From: Actinomycetota bacterium
GTDB lineage: Bacteria; Actinomycetota; Acidimicrobiia; Acidimicrobiales; Ilumatobacteraceae
DNA length: 56,949 bases
NCBI GenBank assembly: GCA_009927665.1
Contig: RFMM01000183.1
Span: 1-56,949, forward strand
Direction: 5' to 3'
The notes under the pieces are model-generated. The model did not search any database. It worked only from the letters and a program-made list of their open reading frames with translations, and was not told the origin of the DNA. A program made the position numbers and the translations under genes. Positions 8,166 through 16,979 of this stretch are shown piece by piece; within the stretch, counting starts at the first letter, position 1; each line of letters starts with the position of its first letter.

Positions 8166-10144
8166 TTAGCGACCCGAGCCGTCAGCGACGTCGGCGGCGA
8201 GTCGCGCCCGAAACGCATCGAACGGCGCATCTCGTTGCACTTCTCCCCCGCGCGGGTTGACGCCGACGGTTCCGGCTTGCACATCGTCGTCACCGACCAC
8301 GAGCACATACGGAATGCGCTCGAGTTTTGCAGCACGAATGCGCTTGCCGAGTTGTTCGTCGGCGGCGACCGTGTCGACGCGATACCGTCGCCCGCCAACT
8401 GTGACACGAGCGTCGCAGTGTGCGCTTCGTGCGCGCTCGTCACCGGCAAGATGCGCACCTGCACTGGCGCAAGCCAGGTCGGCAACGAACCGCCGTAGTG
8501 CTCGAGCAACACACCAAAGAAACGCTCAACCGAGCCGAGCAGGGCTCGGTGCAACATGATCGGTCGATGGCGTTGGTTGTCGGCGCCGACATACTCAAGA
8601 CCGAATCGCTCGGGCAACTGAAAGTCGGCCTGAATCGTCGAAAGCTGCCACTTGCGACCAATCGCGTCACGCACGTCGACGTCGATCTTCGGGCCGTAGA
8701 AGGCAGCGTCGCCTTCGCCGATGGTGTACTGCACGCCAAGACGCTCGAGCGCGTTGCGCAGAGCGCTCGTCGCCTTATCCCACATCTCGTCGGTGCCGAT
8801 CGACTTCTGCGGGTCGCGGGTCGACAGCTTGTAGGTGAAGTCGTCGAACCCGAAACGTCGCAGCACCGAGAGCACGAAGTTGAGCAGCGAGCGAATCTCG
8901 TCGGCGAGCTGTTCCTGCGTACAGAAGATATGACTGTCGTCTTGGGTGAACCCACGAATGCGCATCAGGCCGTGCAGCGTGCCCGCTCGCTCGTAGCGAT
9001 AGACCGTGCCCAACTCGAAGAGTCGCAGCGGCAACTCGCGGTAGCTGCGTTGGCGGTCGCGATAGATGAGACAGTGCATCGGACAGTTCATCGGCTTGGG
9101 GTAATACGTGCCGTTGTCCATCTCCATCGGCGGATACATGCCGTCTTTGTAGAAATCGAGGTGACCAGAGGTCTCGAACAACTTGGCGTTGGCCAAGTGC
9201 GGCGTATAGACGAACTGGTAACCGCCGTTCTGATGTCGCTCGCGGCTGTAGTCCTCCATCAACTTGCGAACGATGGCCCCTTTCGGATGCCACACCGCAA
9301 GACCGCCGCCGAGTTCAGGCGGAAACGACAGCAGATCCATCTCGGTGGCGAGGCGGCGGTGATCGCGCTTCTCTGCTTCTTCAAGTCGCACCAGATGTTC
9401 TTGCAACGCGGCCTTCGATTCCCACGCCGTGCCGTAGATGCGCTGCAGCATCGGGCCCTTTTCGTTGCCACGCCAATACGCACCGGCGACCTTCATCAAG
9501 GCGAAGTGGCCGAGCTTGCCGGTGCTGGGCACGTGCGGACCACGGCACAAGTCAACGAACGAGTCGCTATTGCGGTACACGCTGACACTGTCGCCTCCGC
9601 CAACTTCGCCGGCGTCACCGTCATCGGCAGCACCCGAAGTGACGCGCTGGATGATTTCGCACTTGTACGGCTGGTCGGCGAAGAGGGCCAGCGCCTGCGC
9701 CGGTGCCATCTCTGATCGCACGAACGGCTGGTCGGCCTGCACGATCTCTTGCATGCGCTGGGTGATCGATGCGAGGTCGTCGTCGGTGAAGGTGCGCCCG
9801 CCGGGCAATTCAAAGTCGTAGTAGAAACCATCTTCAATCGCCGGACCGATGGTGAACTTGGCACCCGGAAACAACTGCAGCACCGCTTGGGCCATTACGT
9901 GCGCGGTGGAATGCCGCAGCACATGTCGGCCGGCGTCACTGTCTGCGGTGATGATTGCGACCTGGTCGCCGCTAGCGAGTGGCGCGCTGAGGTCGGTCTC
10001 GTGACCGTTGACGACTGCGGCAACTGCCGCCTTGGCGAGCCGCGAACCGATCGCACTCGCAAGCACCGCTGAGGTTGCGTCGGCGGGCAGTTGTTTGCTG
10101 GAACCGTCTGGCAGCCGAACGTCGATCAGCGCTGCGCTTGACAT
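8166..10144 (-). CDS. thrS: Threonine-tRNA ligase, interrupted by a single-base frameshift near its C-terminus
   Basis: This cytoplasmic class II synthetase charges tRNA-Thr. In order it shows a TGS domain (first 60 residues), the editing domain with RHSTAHVMAQAVLQLFPG, the catalytic core with KPMNCPMHCLIYRDRQRSYRELPLR and MRIRGFTQDDSHIFC, and an anticodon-binding domain. At about 8380-8384 the frame breaks: after SQLAGDG the family sequence RVDTVAADEQLGKRIRAAKL continues one base out of register and ends at the TAA at 8166, right where a ThrRS should end (about 659 residues). The unshifted frame instead runs on to 7991 through unrelated sequence inside the HIT gene. One lost base at GGTAT/CGCGTC explains it. 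As ThrRS is essential, I favour a sequencing error. Confidence 0.95.
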
Positions 10145-10156
10145 GCGCGTCTTATT

Positions 10157-10951
10157 CTACGCGTGCGACGACTCTGCAGAAGCGATGCGCTCGTCAGAGA
10201 AGCGCGGAATCTCTGCCGTTTCGGCAACGATGGTCTCGGTGCGCTTCTTCGTGGCGTAGGTGTTGCGGTATTCCTGCCCGGTGAGCTCTCGAATCTCGAA
10301 CATCAACTCATCGGTGATCTCGCGCAGCATCATTGGATCATTGCCGCGTGCGGCGTAGCGCGCTGCTTCGATTGGACGCCCAATAGAAATGCGCACGGTG
10401 CCACCAAGTCGTGGCAGCGCCGCATCGGGCGGCTGAATGTCACGTGTGCCGACGATGCCAACCGGAAACAGCGGACAGCCGAGTTTGACCGCCAACCGGG
10501 CTGCACCGGTGTGACCCTTGTAGAGCATGCCGTCGCGGCTGCGCGTGCCTTCGGGGAAGATGCCGAACAACTCGCCTCGTTGCAGCACTCGCTCTGCTGC
10601 ATCGAGGGCGGCGTGCGATTTTTCACCCCCGGCGCGATCGACAGGGATCATGCCAACTTTTGGAAAGAACCAACGTGTCTTCCACGAATCCATGTATTCG
10701 CTCTTGCCGATGAACGAGATGTTGCGCGGCGCCAACAGCATGAGAAACGCCGAGTCAAGAAAGCTGATGTGATTCGGAGCCAAGATGGCCGCACCGTGCT
10801 TGGGTAAGCGGCCGAAGCCATCGAGTTCGAATTTCCACGCGAAACGAGCGAGCGGCTGCAGTGTGGTGCGCAGGCGCGCTTGAAACTGGGTGGCACCGTT
10901 GAACACCCAGTCAGGAAACTGCTTGGCGTGCGTTGCGCCCGAGTTCGTCAC
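10157..10951 (-). CDS. plsC: 1-acyl-sn-glycerol-3-phosphate acyltransferase family (PlsC)
   Basis: This 264-residue protein has the two diagnostic blocks of the PlsC fold: APNHISFLDSAF with the catalytic HX4D pair, and GIFPEGTRSRDG for glycerol-phosphate binding, with KGHTGAARLAV following. The reaction expected is acylation of lysophosphatidic acid at the inner membrane to make phosphatidic acid. Its start ATG overlaps the mshC stop (ATGA), and thrS begins 12 bp downstream. It provides the precursor for CDP-diacylglycerol used by the pgsA-type enzyme further along the same operon. The C-terminal 45 residues are charged and poorly characteristic. Confidence 0.9.
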   Translation of the reverse strand: MTNSGATHAKQFPDWVFNGATQFQARLRTTLQPLARFAWKFELDGFGRLPKHGAAILAPNHISFLDSAFLMLLAPRNISFIGKSEYMDSWKTRWFFPKVGMIPVDRAGGEKSHAALDAAERVLQRGELFGIFPEGTRSRDGMLYKGHTGAARLAVKLGCPLFPVGIVGTRDIQPPDAALPRLGGTVRISIGRPIEAARYAARGNDPMMLREITDELMFEIRELTGQEYRNTYATKKRTETIVAETAEIPRFSDERIASAESSHA

Positions 10952-12099
10952 AGCCGCACCCCGAGCAAGGCGGCCGCTGCGGTCACGTCGACCCCATCGC
11001 GGGCGGCAGCGTCAATGGCGGCCAGAGCACCAGGGGTGTCGAGATCAGCGTCGAGTCGGGCGCGAACTGCGTTCAACACGTCTGACTCCCCCTGTTCGTT
11101 GCGTTGCGAATTGCCTCTCTTTGAGTCAACAGCAGCGACCTGCCATATGCCAAGCCGATCGGCGGCTCGATCGATGAGACCTTCGTCCCATTCCCACTCG
11201 TGGCGGTAGTGGTTCACGAGAAGTCCGAGGCGAATCGCCCGTGGGTCGTATCGGCGGCGCAAGGCATCAACGAACACCAGGTTGCCCCGGCTCTTTGACA
11301 TCTTGTGGCCATCCATCCAGACCATCGCCACGTGCATCCAGTGGCGCACGAACGGCTGACCGGTGGCGGCCTCTGACTGGGCTCGCTCGCACTCGTGATG
11401 CGGGTAAATGAGGTCGGTGCCACCACCGTGCAGGTCGATGGTGGTGCCAAGCTCGCGCAGGGCAAGGGCGCTGCACTCGATGTGCCAGCCCGGCCGCCCG
11501 GCACCCCAGATGGTGTCCCACGACGGTTCATCGGCCGCCGACGGTTGCCAGAGCACGAAGTCGAGCGGGTCTCGCTTGTTCGGGTCCTCGACATTGCCGC
11601 CCCGCTCTCGCGCCAGCGCCAGCATCACCTCACGGTCGTAGTGCGAGACCGAACCAAAGTCACGAGAACGGGCAACGTCGAAGTACACCGCACCACCCGA
11701 CTCGTAGGCGAACCCCCGCTCGAGCACCATGCCGATGAACCCGCGAATGTCGGCAATCGCCGATGATGCCCGCGGCGTCGAATGCATCGGCACCAGTTCG
11801 AGCGCGGCGAGGTCGTCGTTGAGTCGCGTCTCCTCGCGCGCCGCAAGATCGAGATAGTGCACGCCAAGCTCGCGCGCCTTGGCAAACAGTGGATCATCGA
11901 CATCGGTGACGTTGCGTACACATTTGACACTGCGGCCCGTGTCGAGCAGTCGACGAATGAGGATGTCATAGGCCATGAACGTGAATGCGTGACCGAGATG
12001 GGTTGCGTCATACGGCGTTACTCCGCAGACGTACATCTTCACTTCGCTGCCGGGTGAGAACTCGACCACCTCTCGCCGAGCGGTGTCGAAGAGTTGCAC
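10948..12099 (-). CDS. mshC: Mycothiol ligase MshC-like (cysteine:GlcN-inositol ligase; class I CysRS fold)
   Basis: MshC joins cysteine to glucosaminyl-inositol in mycothiol synthesis, using an ATP-dependent cysteinyl adenylate. The protein has 383 residues, and YVCGVTPYDATHLGHAFTF is the MshC version of the nucleotide-binding motif; ordinary CysRS has a CGPTVYD...HIGNAR form. Zinc ligands are visible in YVCG, GWHIECSA and YPHHECE, and HKMSKSRGNLV is the KMSKS loop. The end reads DLDTPGALAAID and LLGVRL, as in mycobacterial MshC; the CysRS anticodon domain is absent. It follows the F420 reductase gene by 14 bp. A plain CysRS is the alternative, but length and motifs disfavour it. Confidence 0.85.
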   Translation of the reverse strand: MQLFDTARREVVEFSPGSEVKMYVCGVTPYDATHLGHAFTFMAYDILIRRLLDTGRSVKCVRNVTDVDDPLFAKARELGVHYLDLAAREETRLNDDLAALELVPMHSTPRASSAIADIRGFIGMVLERGFAYESGGAVYFDVARSRDFGSVSHYDREVMLALARERGGNVEDPNKRDPLDFVLWQPSAADEPSWDTIWGAGRPGWHIECSALALRELGTTIDLHGGGTDLIYPHHECERAQSEAATGQPFVRHWMHVAMVWMDGHKMSKSRGNLVFVDALRRRYDPRAIRLGLLVNHYRHEWEWDEGLIDRAADRLGIWQVAAVDSKRGNSQRNEQGESDVLNAVRARLDADLDTPGALAAIDAAARDGVDVTAAAALLGVRL

Positions 12100-12113
12100 G
12101 CCGATGCCGTTGG

Positions 12114-12782
12114 TCAGTTGATGCCAGTGAAGCGGGGCGCGACACGGGTCTTGTAGCGCACGTTCAGCTGTAACAACACGGCGGTCAGCGCTTCAATCGC
12201 CAATGCGTTCGACAGCAACCCGGCGTTCAATGGTCGACAGCCTGCGATGCGCGAAACCATCTCGCTCACATCTTGGGTAGCTTCGCGAAAGTCTGAGCAA
12301 ATCAAGACGTCGCTGTCGACCGCGTGGTCGAGGGCACCCAACTCGGTGGCAGGTAGGTGTTGGAACGCAGCAACCACGCGCGACTGAGGAATCGCAGCCT
12401 GCACGTGAGCAGCAATGCTGCCGCGCGGTGGAATCAGCGGTTGAAACTCTTTACCGACGCGCACGAGCGCATTCGCCATGGTGATCACGATTTTGCCGCG
12501 CAAGTGATCGGCGAGTTCAGTCACCGTCGTGGCGGCAGAATCCCACGGTGTCGCGAGCACCACGATGTCGCGTGAGGCGGCATCGACATTGTCGCCACCG
12601 ACGAGGTCAAGGTGGTGTCGCGGCCACTTGGCCTTCATCTCGTCTGCGACCTGGATGCCACGCTCTTTGGTGCGCGAACCGATGCACCCCGCGTAACCCA
12701 CCGACGCGAGTCGTACCGCAAGCGCGCTGCCCGCTGGGCCGGTGCCGCCGACGTATCCGATGCTCGGAAGCGTGTCGGGCAT
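12114..12782 (-). CDS. F420-dependent NADP reductase-like protein (NPD family)
   Basis: This 222-residue Rossmann protein begins MPDTLPSIGYVGGTGPAGSA, the dinucleotide-binding loop of the F420H2:NADP oxidoreductase (Fno/NPD) family, followed by IGSRTKERG, whose Ser-Arg fits binding of the NADP 2'-phosphate. The blocks IVVLATPWDSAATTV and KIVITMANALVR and the C-terminal SNALAIEALTAVLLQLN also match. It would exchange hydride between F420 and NADP. I prefer the ATG at 12782 to the in-frame GTG at 12788 because a -10 hexamer lies 7 nt before it. It is first in an operon with mshC, so two actinobacterial redox cofactors meet here. Confidence 0.85.
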   Translation of the reverse strand: MPDTLPSIGYVGGTGPAGSALAVRLASVGYAGCIGSRTKERGIQVADEMKAKWPRHHLDLVGGDNVDAASRDIVVLATPWDSAATTVTELADHLRGKIVITMANALVRVGKEFQPLIPPRGSIAAHVQAAIPQSRVVAAFQHLPATELGALDHAVDSDVLICSDFREATQDVSEMVSRIAGCRPLNAGLLSNALAIEALTAVLLQLNVRYKTRVAPRFTGIN

Positions 12783-12788
12783 GTCCAC

Positions 12789-12795
12789 TACCGTA
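12789..12795. promoter_or_regulatory. Symmetric bidirectional -10 element (TANNNTA) for fabI and the F420 reductase gene
   Basis: The two divergent starts are only 18 bp apart. In that gap TACCGTA reads TACCGT on the plus strand, 6 nt before the fabI GTG, and TACGGT on the minus strand, 7 nt before the reductase ATG. The spacing to each start fits leaderless transcription. The overlapping TANNNTA geometry is that described for bidirectional bacterial promoters. Activity is inferred from sequence. Confidence 0.6.
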
Positions 12796-12800
12796 GCGAC

Positions 12801-13568
12801 GTGGCGATTCTTGCGGGTAAGCGACTCGTCATCACGGGTGTGCTCACCGATGCATCACTGGCTTACGGTGTCGCCGAACTGGCAGTTGCACAGGGAGCAC
12901 AGGTGTTGCTCACAGGTGCGGGTCGTGGTCTGTCGATCACACAACGCACTGCCAAGAAGCTCTCACCCGCCCCTGCGGTGGCCGAGTTTGACGTAACGAA
13001 TCCTGCACATGTCGAGTCGGTGCGCGAGGCCGCACGTGAGCATCTCGGTCAAGTCGACGGGGTGCTGCACTCGATTGGGTTTGCTCCCGCCGCGTGCCTC
13101 GGTGACGACCTCATGGCTGCTACGTGGGACGACGTGGCAGTCGCCATGCAGGTGTCGGCATTTTCGTTGAAGACGCTTGCCGATGCCTTCGTGCCGCTCA
13201 TGGGTGACGGTGGCAGCATCGTTGGGCTCGACTTTGACAACACCGTGGCGTGGCCCGCCTACAACTGGATGGGGGTCGCGAAGTCGGCGCTCGAGTCAAC
13301 GAGTCGCTATCTCGCTCGCGAGCTTGGCCCACGAAAAATTCGCTGCAACCTCGTTGCCGCCGGACCGATTCGCACGATGGCCGCCAAGTCGATTCCGTCG
13401 TTCGCCCAATTCGAAGACATCTGGAACGCCCGCGCCCCACTCGGTTGGGACATCCACGACTCGACTGCGGTCGCGCGCGCGTGTTGCGCGTTGCTCTCTG
13501 ATTGGTTCCCCGCCACGACGGGCGAGATTGTGCATGTCGACGGCGGCTACCACGCCGTCGGCGCGTGA
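12801..13568 (+). CDS. fabI: Enoyl-[acyl-carrier-protein] reductase, InhA/FabI type
   Basis: This NADH-dependent SDR enzyme performs the last reduction of the FAS-II elongation cycle. It has 255 residues from a GTG start: MAILAGKRLVITGVLTDASL carries the FabI-type cofactor loop, and the active site is Y154-N-W-M-G-V-A-K161-S, almost identical to the InhA YNWMTVAKS block. LHSIGFAP, and GLDFD after the loop, are also InhA-like. The end GEIVHVDGGYHAVGA is canonical. The downstream gene starts inside its stop codon (GTGA overlap). A likely promoter is the symmetric -10 element just before the start. Length and motifs leave little doubt. Confidence 0.94.
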   Translation: MAILAGKRLVITGVLTDASLAYGVAELAVAQGAQVLLTGAGRGLSITQRTAKKLSPAPAVAEFDVTNPAHVESVREAAREHLGQVDGVLHSIGFAPAACLGDDLMAATWDDVAVAMQVSAFSLKTLADAFVPLMGDGGSIVGLDFDNTVAWPAYNWMGVAKSALESTSRYLARELGPRKIRCNLVAAGPIRTMAAKSIPSFAQFEDIWNARAPLGWDIHDSTAVARACCALLSDWFPATTGEIVHVDGGYHAVGA

Positions 13569-15553
13569 ACCGGCTCGCCGGCGAATCATCGCCGTACCTT
13601 CGGCAACACCGCGACAACCCGGTCGACTGGTGGCCGTGGTGCGACGAGGCGTTCGCCGAAGCCAGGCGACGCGATGTGCCGGTGCTGTTGTCGGTCGGAT
13701 ACTCCGCATGTCACTGGTGCCATGTGATGGCCCACGAATCGTTCGAAAACGCCGACGTCGCCGCCATGATGAATCGACTGTTCGTCAACGTGAAGGTCGA
13801 CCGCGAAGAGCGACCTGACGTCGACAGCATCTATATGGATGCCGTACAGGCGATGACCGGGCGGGGCGGGTGGCCGATGACGGTGTTCTTGACGCCGAGC
13901 GCCCAGCCGTTCTTCGGCGGCACCTACTACCCCGCACCATCGTTCATGCAATTGATGAATGCCATCGATGACGCCTGGCGAAATCGGCGCGAAGACATCG
14001 ACAACAACGTGGCGGCACTCGTCGAGAACATCGGTCGCACATCGCAGATCAGCACGAACGAGCATCTTCCATCAATCGACGTGTTCAAGGCCGCGGTGCA
14101 ACGACTCGACGCCGACTTTGATGCCCGCTGGGGCGGCTTCGGCAATGCCCCGAAGTTCCCCGGAACGATGGCCCTCGAGTTGCTGCTGCGTGCATATCTC
14201 AACGACGAGTCGCCGCGCACTCGACAGATGCTCACCACCACCCTCGATGCGATGGCCTCGGGCGGCATGTACGACCATCTCGGCGGTGGCTTTGCCCGCT
14301 ACAGCGTCGATGAACAGTGGCTGGTGCCGCACTTCGAAAAAATGTTGTACGACCAGGCCCTGCTCATTCGCCCCTACCTGCATGCGTCACTCGTCTTGCG
14401 TGAGCCGCGCTGGCAGCAGGTCGTCACAGAGACCATCAACTACGTGTTGCGTGATCTTTGCTCGCCAGAAGGCGCGTTCTATAGCGCTGAAGACGCCGAC
14501 TCACTCGATGAGTCGGGTCACTCGCACGAAGGGCACTTCTACGTGTTCACTCCGGCCCAGGTGCGTCAGGTGGTGCCCAGCCATCTCGTCGACACCGCAC
14601 TTTCGTGGTACGAAATCACCGACGCCGGAAACTTCGAAGGCAAGTCGATTCCCTGTCGGTTGTCGAATCGGGGAAACCTGCTGCGCAACGAAGATGTAGA
14701 AGCGGTTCGCCAACTGCTTTTTTCTGCTCGCAACACCAGACACCGACCCGGTCTTGACGACAAAGTGATTCTCGAGTGGAACTCGCTCATGATCGCATCG
14801 TTGTGTGAAGCCGCCGCAGCACTGCACAACGACGAATGGGCACGGGCCGCGCAACGCGCCGGAGATTTCATGGCGACGACCATGCGACGCACCGACGGCC
14901 GATGGTTGCGCACATGGCATCGCGACGCGACACCCAAGCACTTGGCGATGGCTGCCGACCTCGCCAATCTGGTCGACGCCTTCACACGGCTCTATGAACT
15001 GACCGGCGTCGCACGTTGGGTGCAGCTTGCGCGCGAAGCCGCCGATCAACTGATCGCCCACCACCATGACGCCGCAGAGGGCGGCTTCTTCACCACGCCA
15101 AATGATGGTGAACGGCTCATCGTGCGCCAGAAAGACCTGATCGACAACGCCACGCCATCAGCGAACTCGGTCGCCGCTCTCGCCCTGCAACGGCTCGCCG
15201 CTTTGACCGGCGTCGAGCAGTACCGCACACACGCCGAGGGTGTTTTCAAATTGCTGGCACGCATCGTGCAAAGTGCGCCGACGGCGTTCCCCCATCTGCT
15301 GTGTGCGTTGCACCTGCACCACGTCGGGTTGACCGAGATCGCAATCACCGGCAAACGCGGCGAGCTCGTGTCGTATCTGCAATCGCAGTGGCTGCCGACG
15401 GTCGTTTTGGCATGGGGCGAAACGTTCGATACCCCGCTCTTCGCCGATCGTCGAGATGGCCTTGCGTATGTGTGCCGCCAGTACGCGTGTCAGGCACCCG
15501 CGACGTCACGCGACGAATTGGTGGCTGCCTTGCGCGCCGCGCTGTCGGGCTGA
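13565..15553 (+). CDS. Thioredoxin-fold DUF255 protein (YyaL / spermatogenesis-associated protein 20 family)
   Basis: The protein is 662 residues from a GTG that overlaps the fabI stop. Its N-terminal DUF255 thioredoxin-like domain has NRLAGESSPYLRQHRDNPVD at the start and SACHWCHVMAHESFE with a CHWC pair at residues 49-52, then GGWPMTVFLTP (the cis-Pro region). The remaining 450 residues form an alpha/alpha six-barrel like glycosyl hydrolase or epimerase folds (GGMYDHLGGGFARYSVDEQW, HFEKMLYDQA, YSAEDADS). The role of this widely conserved family is unresolved; a redox or carbohydrate link has been suggested from the folds. Length and all main blocks are intact. Confidence 0.92.
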   Translation: MNRLAGESSPYLRQHRDNPVDWWPWCDEAFAEARRRDVPVLLSVGYSACHWCHVMAHESFENADVAAMMNRLFVNVKVDREERPDVDSIYMDAVQAMTGRGGWPMTVFLTPSAQPFFGGTYYPAPSFMQLMNAIDDAWRNRREDIDNNVAALVENIGRTSQISTNEHLPSIDVFKAAVQRLDADFDARWGGFGNAPKFPGTMALELLLRAYLNDESPRTRQMLTTTLDAMASGGMYDHLGGGFARYSVDEQWLVPHFEKMLYDQALLIRPYLHASLVLREPRWQQVVTETINYVLRDLCSPEGAFYSAEDADSLDESGHSHEGHFYVFTPAQVRQVVPSHLVDTALSWYEITDAGNFEGKSIPCRLSNRGNLLRNEDVEAVRQLLFSARNTRHRPGLDDKVILEWNSLMIASLCEAAAALHNDEWARAAQRAGDFMATTMRRTDGRWLRTWHRDATPKHLAMAADLANLVDAFTRLYELTGVARWVQLAREAADQLIAHHHDAAEGGFFTTPNDGERLIVRQKDLIDNATPSANSVAALALQRLAALTGVEQYRTHAEGVFKLLARIVQSAPTAFPHLLCALHLHHVGLTEIAITGKRGELVSYLQSQWLPTVVLAWGETFDTPLFADRRDGLAYVCRQYACQAPATSRDELVAALRAALSG

Positions 15554-15570
15554 CGCTGCCTCACGAGACG

Positions 15571-15643
15571 GCGTCGCCCCGCTCAAACACGCGCGTCGCC
15601 CCGCTAGACACAGGCGTCACCCCGCTCAGACGCAGGCGTCACC
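15571..15643. repeat. Three and a half imperfect 21-22 bp tandem repeats in a convergent intergenic region
   Basis: Units start at 15571, 15593, 15614 and 15636 and share GCGTC(G/A)CCCCGCT followed by a purine-rich tail. Only 85 bp separate the two convergent genes, and the repeats fill most of it, with the last partial unit covering the final codons and stop of the nitroreductase gene. No inverted symmetry strong enough for a terminator is evident. There are no spacers, so this is not CRISPR. Confidence 0.8.
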
Positions 15644-16271
15644 AGCCGCCGAAGTGCACGATGCTGTCGGTACTCGCCCTCGGCAATCGGGCACTTGCAC
15701 CGCGCGAGAACGCCGAGTCGTCGCGCTCGTTGTCATCGGGCTCGCGTTCGAACCCGAGAGCGACGGCGCCGAGCAACTGCACCGACGCTGGCACATGCAA
15801 CTCGTCGCGCAGTTGCTGCTCGCCATTGAACACCCCGAAGAACAATGCACCCAATCCGGCATCGTGTGCAGCCAAGAGCATCGTCATCGTTGCGAACGAC
15901 GCATCGATGGTCCAGTACGGCACTGGCCACGCATCAAGCGACTCACCGAGGCCGGTGCGCGACTTGTCGCTCGCCGAGTAGCGGTCGAGGTACGCCTGCG
16001 GGTCAGCGAACGACAGTGCGATGACAGGTGCGTCGAGCAGATGCCTCCAGCGAAAGGTCTCGCGCGTCTCTGCACTCATCGTTGCTCGCCAGAAGCGACC
16101 GGTGTCTTCGCCTTCGAGCACCACCAGATGCCAGCCCTGCGTCTTGCCTGCCGAAGGCGATCGTGATGCGAGGTCAACAATGTGCGCGAGCACCGCTCGG
16201 TCGATCGGGTCTCGACGAAAGGCCCGCACCATGCGACGCGTGCGCACCAGGCGTGAAAACTCGTCGCTCAC
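15639..16271 (-). CDS. Nitroreductase-family flavoprotein
   Basis: This is a 210-residue FMN-dependent nitroreductase-fold protein. The N-terminus VSDEFSRLVRTRRMVRAFR with the R(R)M-R-F pattern binds the FMN phosphate, SPSAGKTQGWHLVVLEG is the second FMN-contact block, and the C-terminal half has the GLGALFFGVFN and ALGFERE segments. Members reduce nitro groups, quinones or other small molecules, and actinobacterial homologues sometimes act in F420-related chemistry; the substrate is unknown. The GTG start at 16271 lies 13 bp after the stop of the upstream gene, so the two are probably co-transcribed with dnaE. Confidence 0.87.
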   Translation of the reverse strand: MSDEFSRLVRTRRMVRAFRRDPIDRAVLAHIVDLASRSPSAGKTQGWHLVVLEGEDTGRFWRATMSAETRETFRWRHLLDAPVIALSFADPQAYLDRYSASDKSRTGLGESLDAWPVPYWTIDASFATMTMLLAAHDAGLGALFFGVFNGEQQLRDELHVPASVQLLGAVALGFEREPDDNERDDSAFSRGASARLPRASTDSIVHFGGW

Positions 16272-16284
16272 GGCGACGGCCGCG

Positions 16285-16938
16285 CTACTTCTTCTTGCCG
16301 AGTTTGGCCAATGACTCAGCCATGGTCCAACCATGAACGATGAGCACGCCACCCTTGGCGACGTTCACCGGCTTGAAGAACGCGAGAATGTCGGCGGCAA
16401 TCTTCGCTTTCTTCACCGGTTCATAGTCGATGAAGCCCGACTGCGCATTCGACTTGGCAACGAAAGAAGCCTGGTCGTATTGCGGTTCAATGGCGTAACG
16501 ACGCGCCAGACGGCGACCCCACGCACGTTGCTCGCCCACCGCGTTGTGCTTTGGGCGCGGAATGATGTCGGTGACTGGGGCAAATGCTTCAAGCGCGTCG
16601 GCGCTGACGAAGCGAGCCCCGATGACGACATCTTCGTCGGGAAAGGCCATGAGCGCACGATGAAATGCCTCAGTCATGAGGCCGCGCAATACCGTATCTC
16701 GCTTGGCGATGCGCTTGACGCTGAGCAGACCCATCACGACGCATGGTGTGCCGCCGAGACGCTCGAGCGTGAGAAACATGAAGCCCACAAGGTTGTTGCC
16801 CTCGCGTGCGGTGGTCGCTAGCACCCACTGGTCTTTGGCCTTCGACACCGCACCGATGCCGAACGCACCACCCATCGAGGCGAATTCATCAAGATCGGCG
16901 TCGGTGAGCGCGCTGGCGTCGCGGGTAACGACTTTCAT
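16285..16938 (-). CDS. Conserved protein of unknown function, possibly GNAT-like
   Basis: I do not recognise this 217-residue protein with certainty. The first half (LTDADLDEFASMGGAFGIG, then LVGFMFLTLERLGGTPCVVMGLLSVKR) has the alternation of strand and helix, and the position of a long hydrophobic strand, that resemble a GCN5-like acetyltransferase fold, but the R/Q-x-x-G-x-G/A acetyl-CoA loop is not clear. The C-terminus is basic (KLGKKK). No membrane segment or signal peptide is seen. It is 41 bp downstream of dnaE and 13 bp upstream of the nitroreductase gene. The start is chosen at MKVVTRDASAL, since the earlier ATG would overlap the end of dnaE. Confidence 0.7.
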   Translation of the reverse strand: MKVVTRDASALTDADLDEFASMGGAFGIGAVSKAKDQWVLATTAREGNNLVGFMFLTLERLGGTPCVVMGLLSVKRIAKRDTVLRGLMTEAFHRALMAFPDEDVVIGARFVSADALEAFAPVTDIIPRPKHNAVGEQRAWGRRLARRYAIEPQYDQASFVAKSNAQSGFIDYEPVKKAKIAADILAFFKPVNVAKGGVLIVHGWTMAESLAKLGKKK

Positions 16939-16979
16939 CGCATCTATTCTGCCAGCGAAAAACGCGTTTCGGACGCGTG

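Noticed and set aside
8420-9715. 431-codon plus-strand frame
   Set aside because: Antisense to the catalytic core of thrS and without recognisable motifs.
10948-12099. Ordinary cysteinyl-tRNA synthetase
   Set aside because: The TPYDATHLGHA motif, the 383-residue length, the end LLGVRL and the lack of an anticodon domain fit MshC better.
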